Source of the DNA: CAZFBA01 sp964517135 | GTDB taxonomy: Bacteria; Cyanobacteriota; Vampirovibrionia; JBFMGH01 | Direction: 5' to 3' | Assembly (NCBI GenBank): GCA_964517135.1 | Contig: CAZFBA010000001.1 | Span: 62,001-126,000, forward strand | DNA: 64,000 nucleotides | In this document: one piece after another, positions 17,498 through 24,901 of the stretch | How positions within the stretch are numbered: position 1 is the stretch's first letter | Layout: each line of letters begins with the position of its first letter | The notes under the pieces: model-generated | Database searches by the model: none | Told to the model about the DNA's origin: nothing | What the model saw: the letters and a program-made list of their open reading frames with translations, nothing else | Position numbers and translations under genes: made by a program

Positions 17498-17703
17498 ACT
17501 GGTGTCCGGTAAAAGATTTTATTTAGATGTATAAAGCCTGTCATAATATTTGTTTTGGATTAGAAAATTTTACAGGAAGTTAAATTAAAGAAACTGGCAA
17601 AAATTATTAAACAGGGTTCAGCGAAGAGATAGGTCGGGTTTGGTTTTTGGGCCTGCGGGCCCAAAAACCAAACCCTCAGATAAAATTTAACCGGACAGTA
17701 ATG
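17498..17703 (+). mobile_element. Non-autonomous element B, copy 2, with internal palindrome
   Basis: The ends are ACTGGTGTCCGGTAAAAGA and ACCGGACAGTAATG. The 7-base direct repeat AGTAACA flanks it at 17491-17497 and 17704-17710, a likely target duplication. The body is shared with copies at 15000-15258 and 40641-40873 (segments such as AGAAAATTTTACAGGAAGTT and AACAGGGTTCAGCGAA). This copy alone has a 40-base palindrome at 17636-17675. It fills most of the gap upstream of the 5'-nucleotidase-like gene. Confidence 0.75.
17636..17675. repeat. 40-base near-perfect palindrome inside element B
   Basis: Two 18-base arms (GGGTTTGGTTTTTGGGCC and its exact complement) around a 4-base centre. It splits a sequence that is continuous in B copies 1 and 3, with TC on both sides. 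The strong hairpin could also stop transcription, though no T-tract follows. Confidence 0.75.
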
Positions 17704-17717
17704 AGTAACAGAAACTA

Positions 17718-18521
17718 TTACCGGTAATTTTGCTCATAAAGAGAATTGTCATAACAGGTTAAAACGACAGCTTCCAGGTTTTCTTTAGTTGGATGAACTT
17801 TGTATGCCTGCTTAAAATACTTTTTGGCCTCTTTGCAGCTGCCTTCAGCGTGATAGATATAGCCTATACGTCTGTAAACCCAGGATATATCAGAATTATT
17901 TATTATTGTCGTCAGGTTTCTGTAGAAATCAATAGCTTTATCCCTATCCCCTTTAAGAAGATGAAGATCTGCTACCTTTTTACATCTATTTTTAAAGGCA
18001 GGCTTTGCAAAACAACCTATGGTAGCAGTTTCAATAGCCTGATCATATTTACCAACAGTAATATATAAGTTTATCAGACCATCAAAACTTGTCGGTGAAT
18101 CAGGATAATCATTTATATTCTTCTGAAATAATTCTTTAGCAAGCTGCAACTCTTTAGAATTTTTTATTTTTTCAACATTATTGCCAGAAAAGTAAGATAT
18201 CTTCGATAAATAAACACTTCCAAGATCGTTATAGATGTTTTCATAATATGGATTTAACTCTATAGCGGTATTTATAGCCTCAATAGCCCTGTCAAACTTA
18301 TCGTGCTTGACAAATTGACGGGCCATATAGACGTATTCTTCTGCATAATCTTTCTTCTCTGAGGCAGATAGCTGATTAATGTTAATACTGCTATTTAATT
18401 TATTATAATCAGACATAATATCTACAGTTACATTGCCTGTTGGCGATGTAAATGGATTAGTTATTATTATTATTAATATCAAAAAGCCTGCAAAGAGCCA
18501 TGATAAAACATCTTTTCTCAA
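17718..18521 (-). CDS. Membrane-anchored TPR protein
   Basis: A 267-residue protein with one N-terminal hydrophobic helix (WLFAGFLILIIIITNPF) that acts as signal or anchor, then at least four TPRs, for example AIEAINTAIELNPYYENIYN, AIETATIGCFAKPAFKN and CKEAKKYFKQAYKVHPTKEN. The repeats lie outside the cytoplasm if the helix is an uncleaved anchor. The start is a TTG at 18521 with GGGGG seven bases upstream. TPRs point to protein binding; no partner is evident. It is monocistronic and divergent from the M14 peptidase gene. Confidence 0.75.
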   Translation of the reverse strand: MRKDVLSWLFAGFLILIIIITNPFTSPTGNVTVDIMSDYNKLNSSININQLSASEKKDYAEEYVYMARQFVKHDKFDRAIEAINTAIELNPYYENIYNDLGSVYLSKISYFSGNNVEKIKNSKELQLAKELFQKNINDYPDSPTSFDGLINLYITVGKYDQAIETATIGCFAKPAFKNRCKKVADLHLLKGDRDKAIDFYRNLTTIINNSDISWVYRRIGYIYHAEGSCKEAKKYFKQAYKVHPTKENLEAVVLTCYDNSLYEQNYR

Positions 18522-18843
18522 AGATAGACCCCCAATTACCCCCCTGGAGATAAAAAATATCTCTCATATTTTAGCACTCTTATTTTAGCGCATAAAAAAA
18601 ATTTTTAAAGATCTAAATTAATAGAAAATTGAAAAATTTTACAGCAAATGTAAATGACATTTGGATTTAACAGGTAAATAATAAATATTTTTACCACCAA
18701 ACAATACTTCTGGCCTTCTATACACAAAGATCACCCAAATACAGCATTGTAAAGCCACTGGATTTTTTTACATTTTTTGTGTTATCCTCGGGCTAACAGT
18801 GAAATAGAAGTATGAATTACTATAATGGAAGTATTTAAACCTT
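18522..18843. other. Divergent intergenic region, no gene
   Basis: An AT-rich 322-base gap between the divergent TPR and M14 peptidase genes; it must hold both promoters. A small hairpin GAGATAAAAAATATCTC lies at about 18547. I see no clear -35/-10 pair and no repeat element. Confidence 0.5.
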
Positions 18844-19503
18844 ATGATACTGACAGAATGGAAGAAACTGGGCGAGAGCATAAATAAACAGGATATAAAC
18901 GCTGCCTTTATAGGCAAAGGGGATAAATATATATTTGTGATAGCCTGTATGCACGGTGACGAAAAGCAAGGCAAAACTATTGCTCTTAAAACGCTTGCAT
19001 ACTTTGAAGAAAATAAACTTCTTCTACAAAATAAACAGCTAATTATTATACCTGTATTAAATCCCGATGGCTACAGCCAGAATAACCGTGGCAACGCCCG
19101 GGGAGTAGACATTAACAGAAACTTCCCTGCAAAAAACTGGGAACATTCTAAAGAAAAAAATGAATTCTACCCGGGAGAAAGCCCGGCAAGCGAACCCGAA
19201 ACACTCATCATCATTAACTTAATAGAAAAATATAAACCAGAATTAATTATTAACCTGCATCAACCCTACAAACTCATTAATTTTGACGGCCCGGCTGAAA
19301 AATATGCTGATTTAATGACTAAACTTAACCACTATAAAATTCAAAAAGATATTGGCTATCAAACCCCCGGATCGCTTGGCACATACGCTGGCATTGAACG
19401 TAATATACCGGTAATCACACTAGAGTTGCCTGAAAATGAGCCTGACGACACCGTATGGAGAGACAATTATCTTGCTATTATAGCAACCATTAATCATACA
19501 TAA
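18844..19503 (+). CDS. M14-family zinc carboxypeptidase, MpaA-like
   Basis: A 219-residue soluble protein. Zinc ligands are H37 and E40 in MHGDE and H139 in NLHQP; VDINRNFP (88-95) binds the substrate carboxylate, and E194 in ITLELPE is the catalytic Glu. The short length and motif set fit the murein peptide amidase A group, which removes meso-diaminopimelate from cell-wall tripeptides. There is no signal peptide, so it would act in the cytoplasm on recycled peptides. This makes a possible functional link with the dipeptide epimerase at 53.8 kb. The start is assigned at the first ATG; the ribosome site is weak. Confidence 0.8.
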   Translation: MILTEWKKLGESINKQDINAAFIGKGDKYIFVIACMHGDEKQGKTIALKTLAYFEENKLLLQNKQLIIIPVLNPDGYSQNNRGNARGVDINRNFPAKNWEHSKEKNEFYPGESPASEPETLIIINLIEKYKPELIINLHQPYKLINFDGPAEKYADLMTKLNHYKIQKDIGYQTPGSLGTYAGIERNIPVITLELPENEPDDTVWRDNYLAIIATINHT

Positions 19504-19643
19504 AAACTTGACTCTTTTTTTTAACTATAAATAATATCTTAATGAGCTGAGTTCAATAAGCAAATTAGCTTATTGCTCAATTTATAAGTATAATCAGGTT
19601 TTACCCCGTGCTTTGTTATTATATAGAGAAAGAGGTCTGGACT

Positions 19644-20987
19644 ATGAAAACAAAAAAAGTAATTATTATGGGCGCAGCCGGAAGAGATTTCCACAACTTT
19701 AATGTCTATTTCAGAGATAACGAAAATTATCAGGTTGTTGCCTTTACTGCTACACAGATACCCGATATTCATGATAGAAAATACCCGGCAGAACTATCTG
19801 GAAAATTGTATCCTTCAGGTATACCCATCTATGCAGAAGAAAAACTGCCTGAACTTATCAAACAACATAAAGTAGATGAAGTGGTTCTAGCATACAGTGA
19901 CCTCTGGAACCACACAGTAATGGATAAAGCATCAATCGTTCTGGCTTCAGGTGCTGATTTTAAACTAATGGGGCCTGATAAAACATTGCTTAAATCCAGT
20001 AAGCCAGTTATCTCTGTCTGTGCAGTCAGAACAGGAACCGGCAAATCTCAAACCACCAGAAGAGTTTGTGAAATTTTAAAAGCAAAAGGGCTCAAAACAG
20101 TAGCCGTCAGGCATCCTATGCCCTATGGCGACCTGGTAGCACAAAAATGCCAGCGCTTTGCAAGCTATGATGATCTTATAAAACATAAATGCACTATCGA
20201 AGAAAGAGAAGAATATGAGCCGCATATAGACCGTGATACTATAGTATATGCAGGTGTTGACTATGCTGCTATACTTTCTGAGGCCGAAAAAGAAGCTGAT
20301 GTAATCGTATGGGATGGCGGCAATAATGATATGCCTTTCTTTAAGCCAGATCTAGCTATTACAGTTGCTGATCCGCACAGGCCTGACCACGAAATAGATT
20401 ACTATCCGGGGCAGGTTAACGCAAGAATGGCTGATGTTTTAATTATTAACAAAGTAGAAACTGCTGATCTCAAGAATGTTGAGCGTGTAAGAAAAAACCT
20501 TAAAGAAATAAACCCTCAGGCAGTCATTATGGATGCAAGATCTCCTATTACGCTTGTGCCTGAAGAAGATGCCAGATTAATTAAAGGCAAAAAAGTTCTG
20601 GTAGTTGAGGATGGGCCAACACTTACTCATGGTGAAATGAGATATGGAGCAGGTTTTATTGCTGCTCAAAACCATGAAGCTGCCGAAATAATTGATCCCA
20701 GGCCTTTTGCCGTTGGTTCTATCAAAGAAACTTATAATAACTATAAACATCTGGAAAAAATACTTCCGGCTATGGGTTATGGTGATGCTCAAATCAAAGA
20801 ACTTGAAGAAACAATAAACAAATCCGATTGTGATGTTGTTGTAGGTGGCACACCTATTAATCTTGAGCGTATTATTAAAACCGACAAGCCAATTGTGAGA
20901 GTCAGATACGATCTCAAAGAGATTACAAAGCCTGATCTTACAACTTTAATAGAAGAAAAAATAACAACAAACCTTGTCAGTGCCTAG
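19644..20987 (+). CDS. Cyclic 2,3-diphosphoglycerate synthetase-like GTPase
   Basis: A 447-residue protein from the ATG at 19644, preceded by AGAGG; twelve upstream codons are in frame but unsupported. It begins with a nucleotide-binding-like strand (VIIMGAAGRDFHNFNVYF) and has a P-loop RTGTGKSQTTRR at about 130-140, then VWDGGNNDMPFFKPDL and INKVETAD, which resembles a G-protein NKxE/D loop. This architecture matches bacterial homologues of archaeal cyclic 2,3-diphosphoglycerate synthetase. The bacterial role is not established, so it is better read as a P-loop NTPase. The gene is monocistronic. Confidence 0.75.
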   Translation: MKTKKVIIMGAAGRDFHNFNVYFRDNENYQVVAFTATQIPDIHDRKYPAELSGKLYPSGIPIYAEEKLPELIKQHKVDEVVLAYSDLWNHTVMDKASIVLASGADFKLMGPDKTLLKSSKPVISVCAVRTGTGKSQTTRRVCEILKAKGLKTVAVRHPMPYGDLVAQKCQRFASYDDLIKHKCTIEEREEYEPHIDRDTIVYAGVDYAAILSEAEKEADVIVWDGGNNDMPFFKPDLAITVADPHRPDHEIDYYPGQVNARMADVLIINKVETADLKNVERVRKNLKEINPQAVIMDARSPITLVPEEDARLIKGKKVLVVEDGPTLTHGEMRYGAGFIAAQNHEAAEIIDPRPFAVGSIKETYNNYKHLEKILPAMGYGDAQIKELEETINKSDCDVVVGGTPINLERIIKTDKPIVRVRYDLKEITKPDLTTLIEEKITTNLVSA

Positions 20988-21071
20988 TTAACTAGGATCA
21001 GATACTGAAATTAACCTTAATCAAAAGAATGCCGGATCTTAAATATCCTGCTATAAGCTTTAAAGCTTTAA

Positions 21072-21194
21072 TATACTGATCCTTGAAAGTAATGTATAGA
21101 TTCCAGATTATAGAGGCCGGGTGTTTTTGCCCGCTGTGCAGGCAAAAACACCCTACTGAATTCTATCAGCATATATTAATTATTTATGTGGAAT
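21072..21194 (-). repeat. Dispersed repeat A, copy 2, with inserted palindrome
   Basis: Inverted copy of repeat A. Its two halves match copies 1 and 3, but they are separated by a hairpin at 21119-21153 plus a few extra bases (AATTCAGTA side). It lies in the gap after the GTPase gene. Confidence 0.75.
21119..21153. repeat. 35-base palindrome inside repeat A
   Basis: Arms GGGTGTTTTTGCC and its exact complement, 13 bases each, around a 9-base loop. Absent from copies 1 and 3 of repeat A. The arm start GGGTGTTT is shared with the palindrome at 62918-62943. Confidence 0.8.
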
Positions 21195-21221
21195 GGTATA
21201 AATAAGAAAAACCTTTATTAA

Positions 21222-21265
21222 AAATCGAAAACAAAAAATTGATTGTTATAGTTATGCATTAGTCT
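21222..21265 (+). repeat. Element E, solitary right end (copy 3)
   Basis: AAAATCGAAAACAAAAAATT followed by GATTGTTATAGTTATGCATTAGTC, the right terminal segment of element E, without a left end nearby. It lies 95 bases upstream of the next gene. Confidence 0.55.
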
Positions 21266-21359
21266 TTTAAAATAAAGCTTTAAGAGCCTTTCTTAAGAAG
21301 CTCGAAAAATAACTAATTTTGTATTATCCTGCAATAGTAAGGTTTTGAAGGATATAAAA

Positions 21360-21974
21360 ATGTTAAACACCAGGAAAAAGAAATTTTTGATATTATCTCT
21401 GATTATAAGTGTTATTTCTGGTATAACAGCGTTTGGCAATAATAAAAACCTTGCACAAGAAGCCACACCTCCTGATAAGAAGGAAAAGCCAATGCCTGCT
21501 GGCGTAACCTGTTATCTTATGGGGCCAGTAAATAAAACTGTTCCTGAAAACGATGAAATAGAAGAAAGTATCAGGATGCTTAAGATTTTTTATGCACAAG
21601 ATCGTATTCTGAAAACAACTTATCTTTCATCTCTCAAGCAAAAGCTCCATCTGGCAACTGTTATAAACAAAGAAAACCCCTTTTATAAAGATTATTTCAA
21701 TAACCTGATCAATAATGAAATCTCTCTTCTTTATGAAGAAATTGATTCAAAGACCTATGAAAGAAGACGTTCCCTTTTTAGAGCAGAAAAGAATTATTAT
21801 GAAAACTATAGAAATCTTGATTACATTGATAACAGGATTGAAGAACTTGAAAACCAACGAAGTAAAAACATTATCAACCAGGAAGAATATGAAAAAAAGA
21901 AAACAGAAATTTTACAAGACCTGATAATATATGGTGTGCCAGGTTATAACCGTCTTGATGATTATTCTGATTAA
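21360..21974 (+). CDS. Secreted helical protein of unknown function
   Basis: I do not recognise a family. The start at 21360 is preceded by AAGGA at good spacing. An N-terminal signal peptide (RKKKFLILSLIISVISGITA) is followed by about 180 residues, mostly charged and helical, with a tyrosine-rich EKNYYENYRNLDYI segment and a coiled-coil-like C-terminal stretch (IEELENQRSKNIINQEEYEK). It probably acts in the periplasm or outside. It is alone on its strand, with an element-E end just upstream. Confidence 0.65.
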   Translation: MLNTRKKKFLILSLIISVISGITAFGNNKNLAQEATPPDKKEKPMPAGVTCYLMGPVNKTVPENDEIEESIRMLKIFYAQDRILKTTYLSSLKQKLHLATVINKENPFYKDYFNNLINNEISLLYEEIDSKTYERRRSLFRAEKNYYENYRNLDYIDNRIEELENQRSKNIINQEEYEKKKTEILQDLIIYGVPGYNRLDDYSD

Positions 21975-22082
21975 GATCTTTCGCCTGATGTAACCTTTTT
22001 AATTTTTATATCTTTGTCTGAAATAAAATAAATAATAATAAAAATCTGTGCATAAATTGAAAACAATATAATCTAAAAGACA

Positions 22083-22142
22083 TTAAAGATTAAAGAATTA
22101 AACAATTCTAAGCACTCTACCTTGGAAATCTGAGTACTTAAG
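22083..22142 (+). repeat. Small element D, diverged copy 3
   Basis: TTAAACAATTCTAA and GGAAATCTGAGTACTTAAGA line up with the same segments in D copies 1 and 2, with the middle diverged. The match is weaker than between the other two copies. Confidence 0.35.
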
Positions 22143-22208
22143 ATGTATGTTAATGTTAGGCACTGGTCTTATAACATCCTGAAAATCGAAACCCAAGAAT
22201 CTTCTATT

Positions 22209-22391
22209 TTAAACAGCTTCTATGGCAGAAAGTGGTACAATTGCTATGCCATATTCCTTAAAATCTACGATGAGCTTTGTTGTTACCGGATTATCCACAT
22301 ACCTGATGACCTTTCCAGTTGCACCAAAAGGTATCGGTAAATTTTTATACTTTTTATAGATGTATTTAACGTTTTCACTTTCTAGTATCAT
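22209..22391 (-). CDS. Small conserved-looking protein, 60 residues
   Basis: Not recognised. The sequence is short, with basic and beta-rich segments (LPIPFGATGKVIRYVDNP, TTKLIVDFKEYGIAIVPL) that look like a small SH3-like barrel. The ribosome site is weak. I keep it because the composition is protein-like with no low complexity and the opposite strand offers nothing better. It could be a small RNA- or protein-binding factor. Confidence 0.45.
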   Translation of the reverse strand: MILESENVKYIYKKYKNLPIPFGATGKVIRYVDNPVTTKLIVDFKEYGIAIVPLSAIEAV

Positions 22392-22440
22392 AAAAATTCT
22401 TTAAAAGGTTTAACTTTAAGTATTTTCAAACCGTACTGCC

Positions 22441-22878
22441 TTAATAATATAGTTCTGGAGCCTGATCAAAAGAAGGTGCCTGCTCTATAGCTTCATTTTG
22501 TGGCATAAAAGGGTTTTGACTGGGCTTCATCATATCTGAATACATATTCATTTCAGGCATTGACGGATTAAAATTATTGTTATAGCTGAAATTGTTGAAG
22601 TTATTGAAATTGTTGTTATACCCCTGACTGGAAGAGAAAAATTCTTCCATCAGGCGGTTGAGTTGCTGTATCATAGCATTCATATTACCTGTAGTTCCGT
22701 TGTAATAAAACGTATTAGCCCCATTTGGAAATGAAAACCCCTGCGAGCTGAAGTTTTTAAGATTATATGACCCACCAGGCCCACTGTAATAGCGGTAAAA
22801 CTGCATCTGCGAAAAAGCAGGCGGCAGGGTTAAAAGCATTAAAACCCCGGGTAGTATAATATAAATGAGTTTTTTCAT
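22441..22878 (-). CDS. Secreted Asn/Phe/Tyr-rich protein
   Basis: Not recognised. The start at 22878 is preceded by GGAGG at ideal spacing; the 30 in-frame codons upstream are not needed. A signal peptide (MKKLIYIILPGVLMLLTLPPAFS) is followed by about 120 residues rich in Asn, Phe, Tyr and Ser, with a GYNNNFNNFNNFSYNNNFN stretch and a Met/Pro-rich tail. The low-complexity mature part could be an adhesive or disordered surface protein. A 14-base palindrome lies 28 bases upstream of the start, in the likely promoter. Confidence 0.7.
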   Translation of the reverse strand: MKKLIYIILPGVLMLLTLPPAFSQMQFYRYYSGPGGSYNLKNFSSQGFSFPNGANTFYYNGTTGNMNAMIQQLNRLMEEFFSSSQGYNNNFNNFNNFSYNNNFNPSMPEMNMYSDMMKPSQNPFMPQNEAIEQAPSFDQAPELYY

Positions 22879-22905
22879 CTTTATTCCTCCGGGTAATAGT
22901 AGAAT

Positions 22906-22919
22906 AATACATATGTATT
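22906..22919. promoter_or_regulatory. 14-bp palindrome AATACATATGTATT upstream of a secreted protein gene
   Basis: Same core as the 16-mers at 1446 and 30785. Here it is 28 bases ahead of the start codon, where an operator would be expected. Confidence 0.4.
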
Positions 22920-23013
22920 GGTGCTGAAATTTAACCTCTACATATAATAATAGCGATGAAACCCTCAAAATTCAAGGCATCATCGCAGAAACAATTAGCA
23001 ACTTCTGGTGTGT

Positions 23014-23274
23014 TTAATGTGTGAAATAATCGCTTATAAGCGCAGGTTTTCGAGAAAAACGCTTGAATTTATCGAGCAAACAATGGATATTAGAATGATT
23101 TTCAAGCTGTTCAAGCTCTTTTTTCAGATGAGCTTTTTTAACAATAAGTGCATTCAGGCGATATTCTTCCTGTTCGTCAACAATTTTGTGCTCTATTGCC
23201 TGTTTGAGATAATCAACCTGACATTCAATGTCAGAAATATGCGTCATTAGTTCTTCTTTTGTGTAACTAACCAT
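23014..23274 (-). CDS. Small coiled-coil protein, 86 residues
   Basis: Not recognised. The sequence is mainly two helices with heptad-like spacing (ISDIECQVDYLKQAIEHKI, LNALIVKKAHLKKELEQLE), then a basic tail. The opposite strand has an equal-length frame that reads as random hydrophobic sequence, so this strand is preferred. TATAAT lies six bases before the ATG, which would put transcription start at or near the start codon, possibly a leaderless message. The Shine-Dalgarno match is poor. Confidence 0.5.
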   Translation of the reverse strand: MVSYTKEELMTHISDIECQVDYLKQAIEHKIVDEQEEYRLNALIVKKAHLKKELEQLENHSNIHCLLDKFKRFSRKPALISDYFTH

Positions 23275-23684
23275 ACAAATATTATACCCTTCGATTTTTA
23301 GATATTATGTACTGCCGACCTGGTTAGAGGTGTGATCCGATTCGTTATTTTAATAATAAAATAGTATTTGAAAAACGGGCTCATCCAAATGATCCAATTC
23401 TCAGGTATTTTATCTCCATCAAACAGATGGATTCTGTAACACAAAAAAAAGGCCTGAATATAATACTATTGATGGATGTTACAGCTTAAACACTTATAGA
23501 GTCTTATAATACTCTGATTTATGTTATCATAAACCTTTTCAGTTCTGTATTTGTAGTTTTTTTGGGGGATATATTGTTTCTTGAAAGAAATGATAGATTA
23601 CAGCAAATTGGTATTATGACGTTTGTTATAGATTTCATTCGTTATTTTGTGCAGATACGGGCTCATTATGAGACAATATCAATC
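23275..23684. other. Gap upstream of the GT9 gene
   Basis: No RNA gene or repeat element seen. The glycosyltransferase frame extends upstream to a TTG at 23574, which has GGGGGAT in front, so the true start may lie in this stretch rather than at 23685. Confidence 0.4.
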
Positions 23685-24752
23685 ATGGAAAATTTAAACG
23701 ACAAAAAACTGCTTATCATCCGGCTGAGCTCTATAGGAGATACAATACACGGCCTGCCTGTTCTGAGCGCAATAAAGCAGACTTATCCTCAGGCCAGGGT
23801 AAGCTGGCTGGTTGAGAAAGAGTCATCCTTTCTTCTGCAAGGCAACCCACTGCTGGATAAGGTCTTTATCTTTGATAAAGAATCTTTAAAAAAAGGTGGT
23901 ATCAGCTTAAAAACCATGCTTGCTGCCAGAGATCTTATCTCAACTTTAAGAAAAGAGCATTTTGATATTGCTATTGATTTGCAGGGATTACTAAAAAGTG
24001 GAATACTAACATACTTATCCGGCGCAAGGAGACGAACAGGGTTTAAAAATACACGTGAATGTTCTGAAATCTTTCTTACAGAAAAAATTGATGCCGGCAA
24101 CCTCTTTGCACCGGATGAACATATTATACTCAAAAACCTGAAACTTGCTGAATATCTGGGAGCCAGAGATTATAATATCACCTACCCCCTGCCACCAGAA
24201 ACCACCGAAACCAGACAAAAATTAGATAACCTCCTTAAAGCACTGAACCCCGAATTGCCTGTTGTAATTCTCATACCATCAACATTGTGGAAATCAAAGC
24301 TGTGGCTTACCAGCTACTGGCAGGAATTAGTAAGTTTTCTTACCGGCAAAACAAACATCATATTTACAGGTTCACAAAAAGATACCCCTCTTATTAAAGA
24401 AATAACAGACAATATTGACAGCAAATATTTTATTGACCTCACAGGCAAAACATCTCTTGTCGACCTGCCCGGGCTTTTTAGAAGAGCAAACCTCACCATA
24501 GGAGTAGATACCGGGCCTATTCATATAGCAGTTGCAGCAGAAAAATCTGAAATAATAGCTATTATGGGCCCTACTGCTGCCGGTCGAACCGGACCAATCA
24601 ATCATACAAGCATGTCAGCAGATCTACCCTGCATACCCTGCAACAAAAAACAATGCCCGTTGCCCTCAAAACATTATATGCAGTGCATGAAAAGCATTAC
24701 ACCTGATAAAGTAATCTCAAAATCTATAGAAATACTAAACCTGAAACACTGA
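23685..24752 (+). CDS. Glycosyltransferase family 9 (heptosyltransferase-like)
   Basis: A 355-residue enzyme from the ATG at 23685. Motifs: KLLIIRLSSIGDTIHGLPVL at the N-terminus, DIAIDLQGLLKSG, a central VVILIPSTLWKSKLW, and GVDTGPIHIAVA with GPTAAGRTGP, which bind the nucleotide-sugar. Family members add heptose or related sugars to LPS inner core. Three Cys clusters near the end (PCIPCNKKQCPL) are also seen in some members. A longer version starting at TTG 23574 (with a good ribosome site) would add 37 residues; I prefer the family-typical start but the ribosome site there is weak. It implies an outer membrane with LPS. Confidence 0.85.
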   Translation: MENLNDKKLLIIRLSSIGDTIHGLPVLSAIKQTYPQARVSWLVEKESSFLLQGNPLLDKVFIFDKESLKKGGISLKTMLAARDLISTLRKEHFDIAIDLQGLLKSGILTYLSGARRRTGFKNTRECSEIFLTEKIDAGNLFAPDEHIILKNLKLAEYLGARDYNITYPLPPETTETRQKLDNLLKALNPELPVVILIPSTLWKSKLWLTSYWQELVSFLTGKTNIIFTGSQKDTPLIKEITDNIDSKYFIDLTGKTSLVDLPGLFRRANLTIGVDTGPIHIAVAAEKSEIIAIMGPTAAGRTGPINHTSMSADLPCIPCNKKQCPLPSKHYMQCMKSITPDKVISKSIEILNLKH

Positions 24753-24901
24753 CCCTATGTGTAGTTAACCTTTTGTTGGCTGAAAAGCTTTTATAACAAA
24801 TGATTCAGCATTATCTCTGCATTTTTTAAAGATTTTTTTAAGGTAAAATAGATACTTATATTAAATATTTATAAGTTGTTACCTGCATTAAAGGATTCTA
24901 A

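Noticed and set aside
17636..17675. Rho-independent terminator for a neighbouring gene
   Set aside because: No T-tract on either side, and the same site in sister copies of element B has no hairpin. A role in termination is still possible but not supported.
23008..23250. Plus-strand 80-codon ORF opposite the small coiled-coil gene
   Set aside because: Composition is random-hydrophobic, whereas the minus strand has heptad-like helices.
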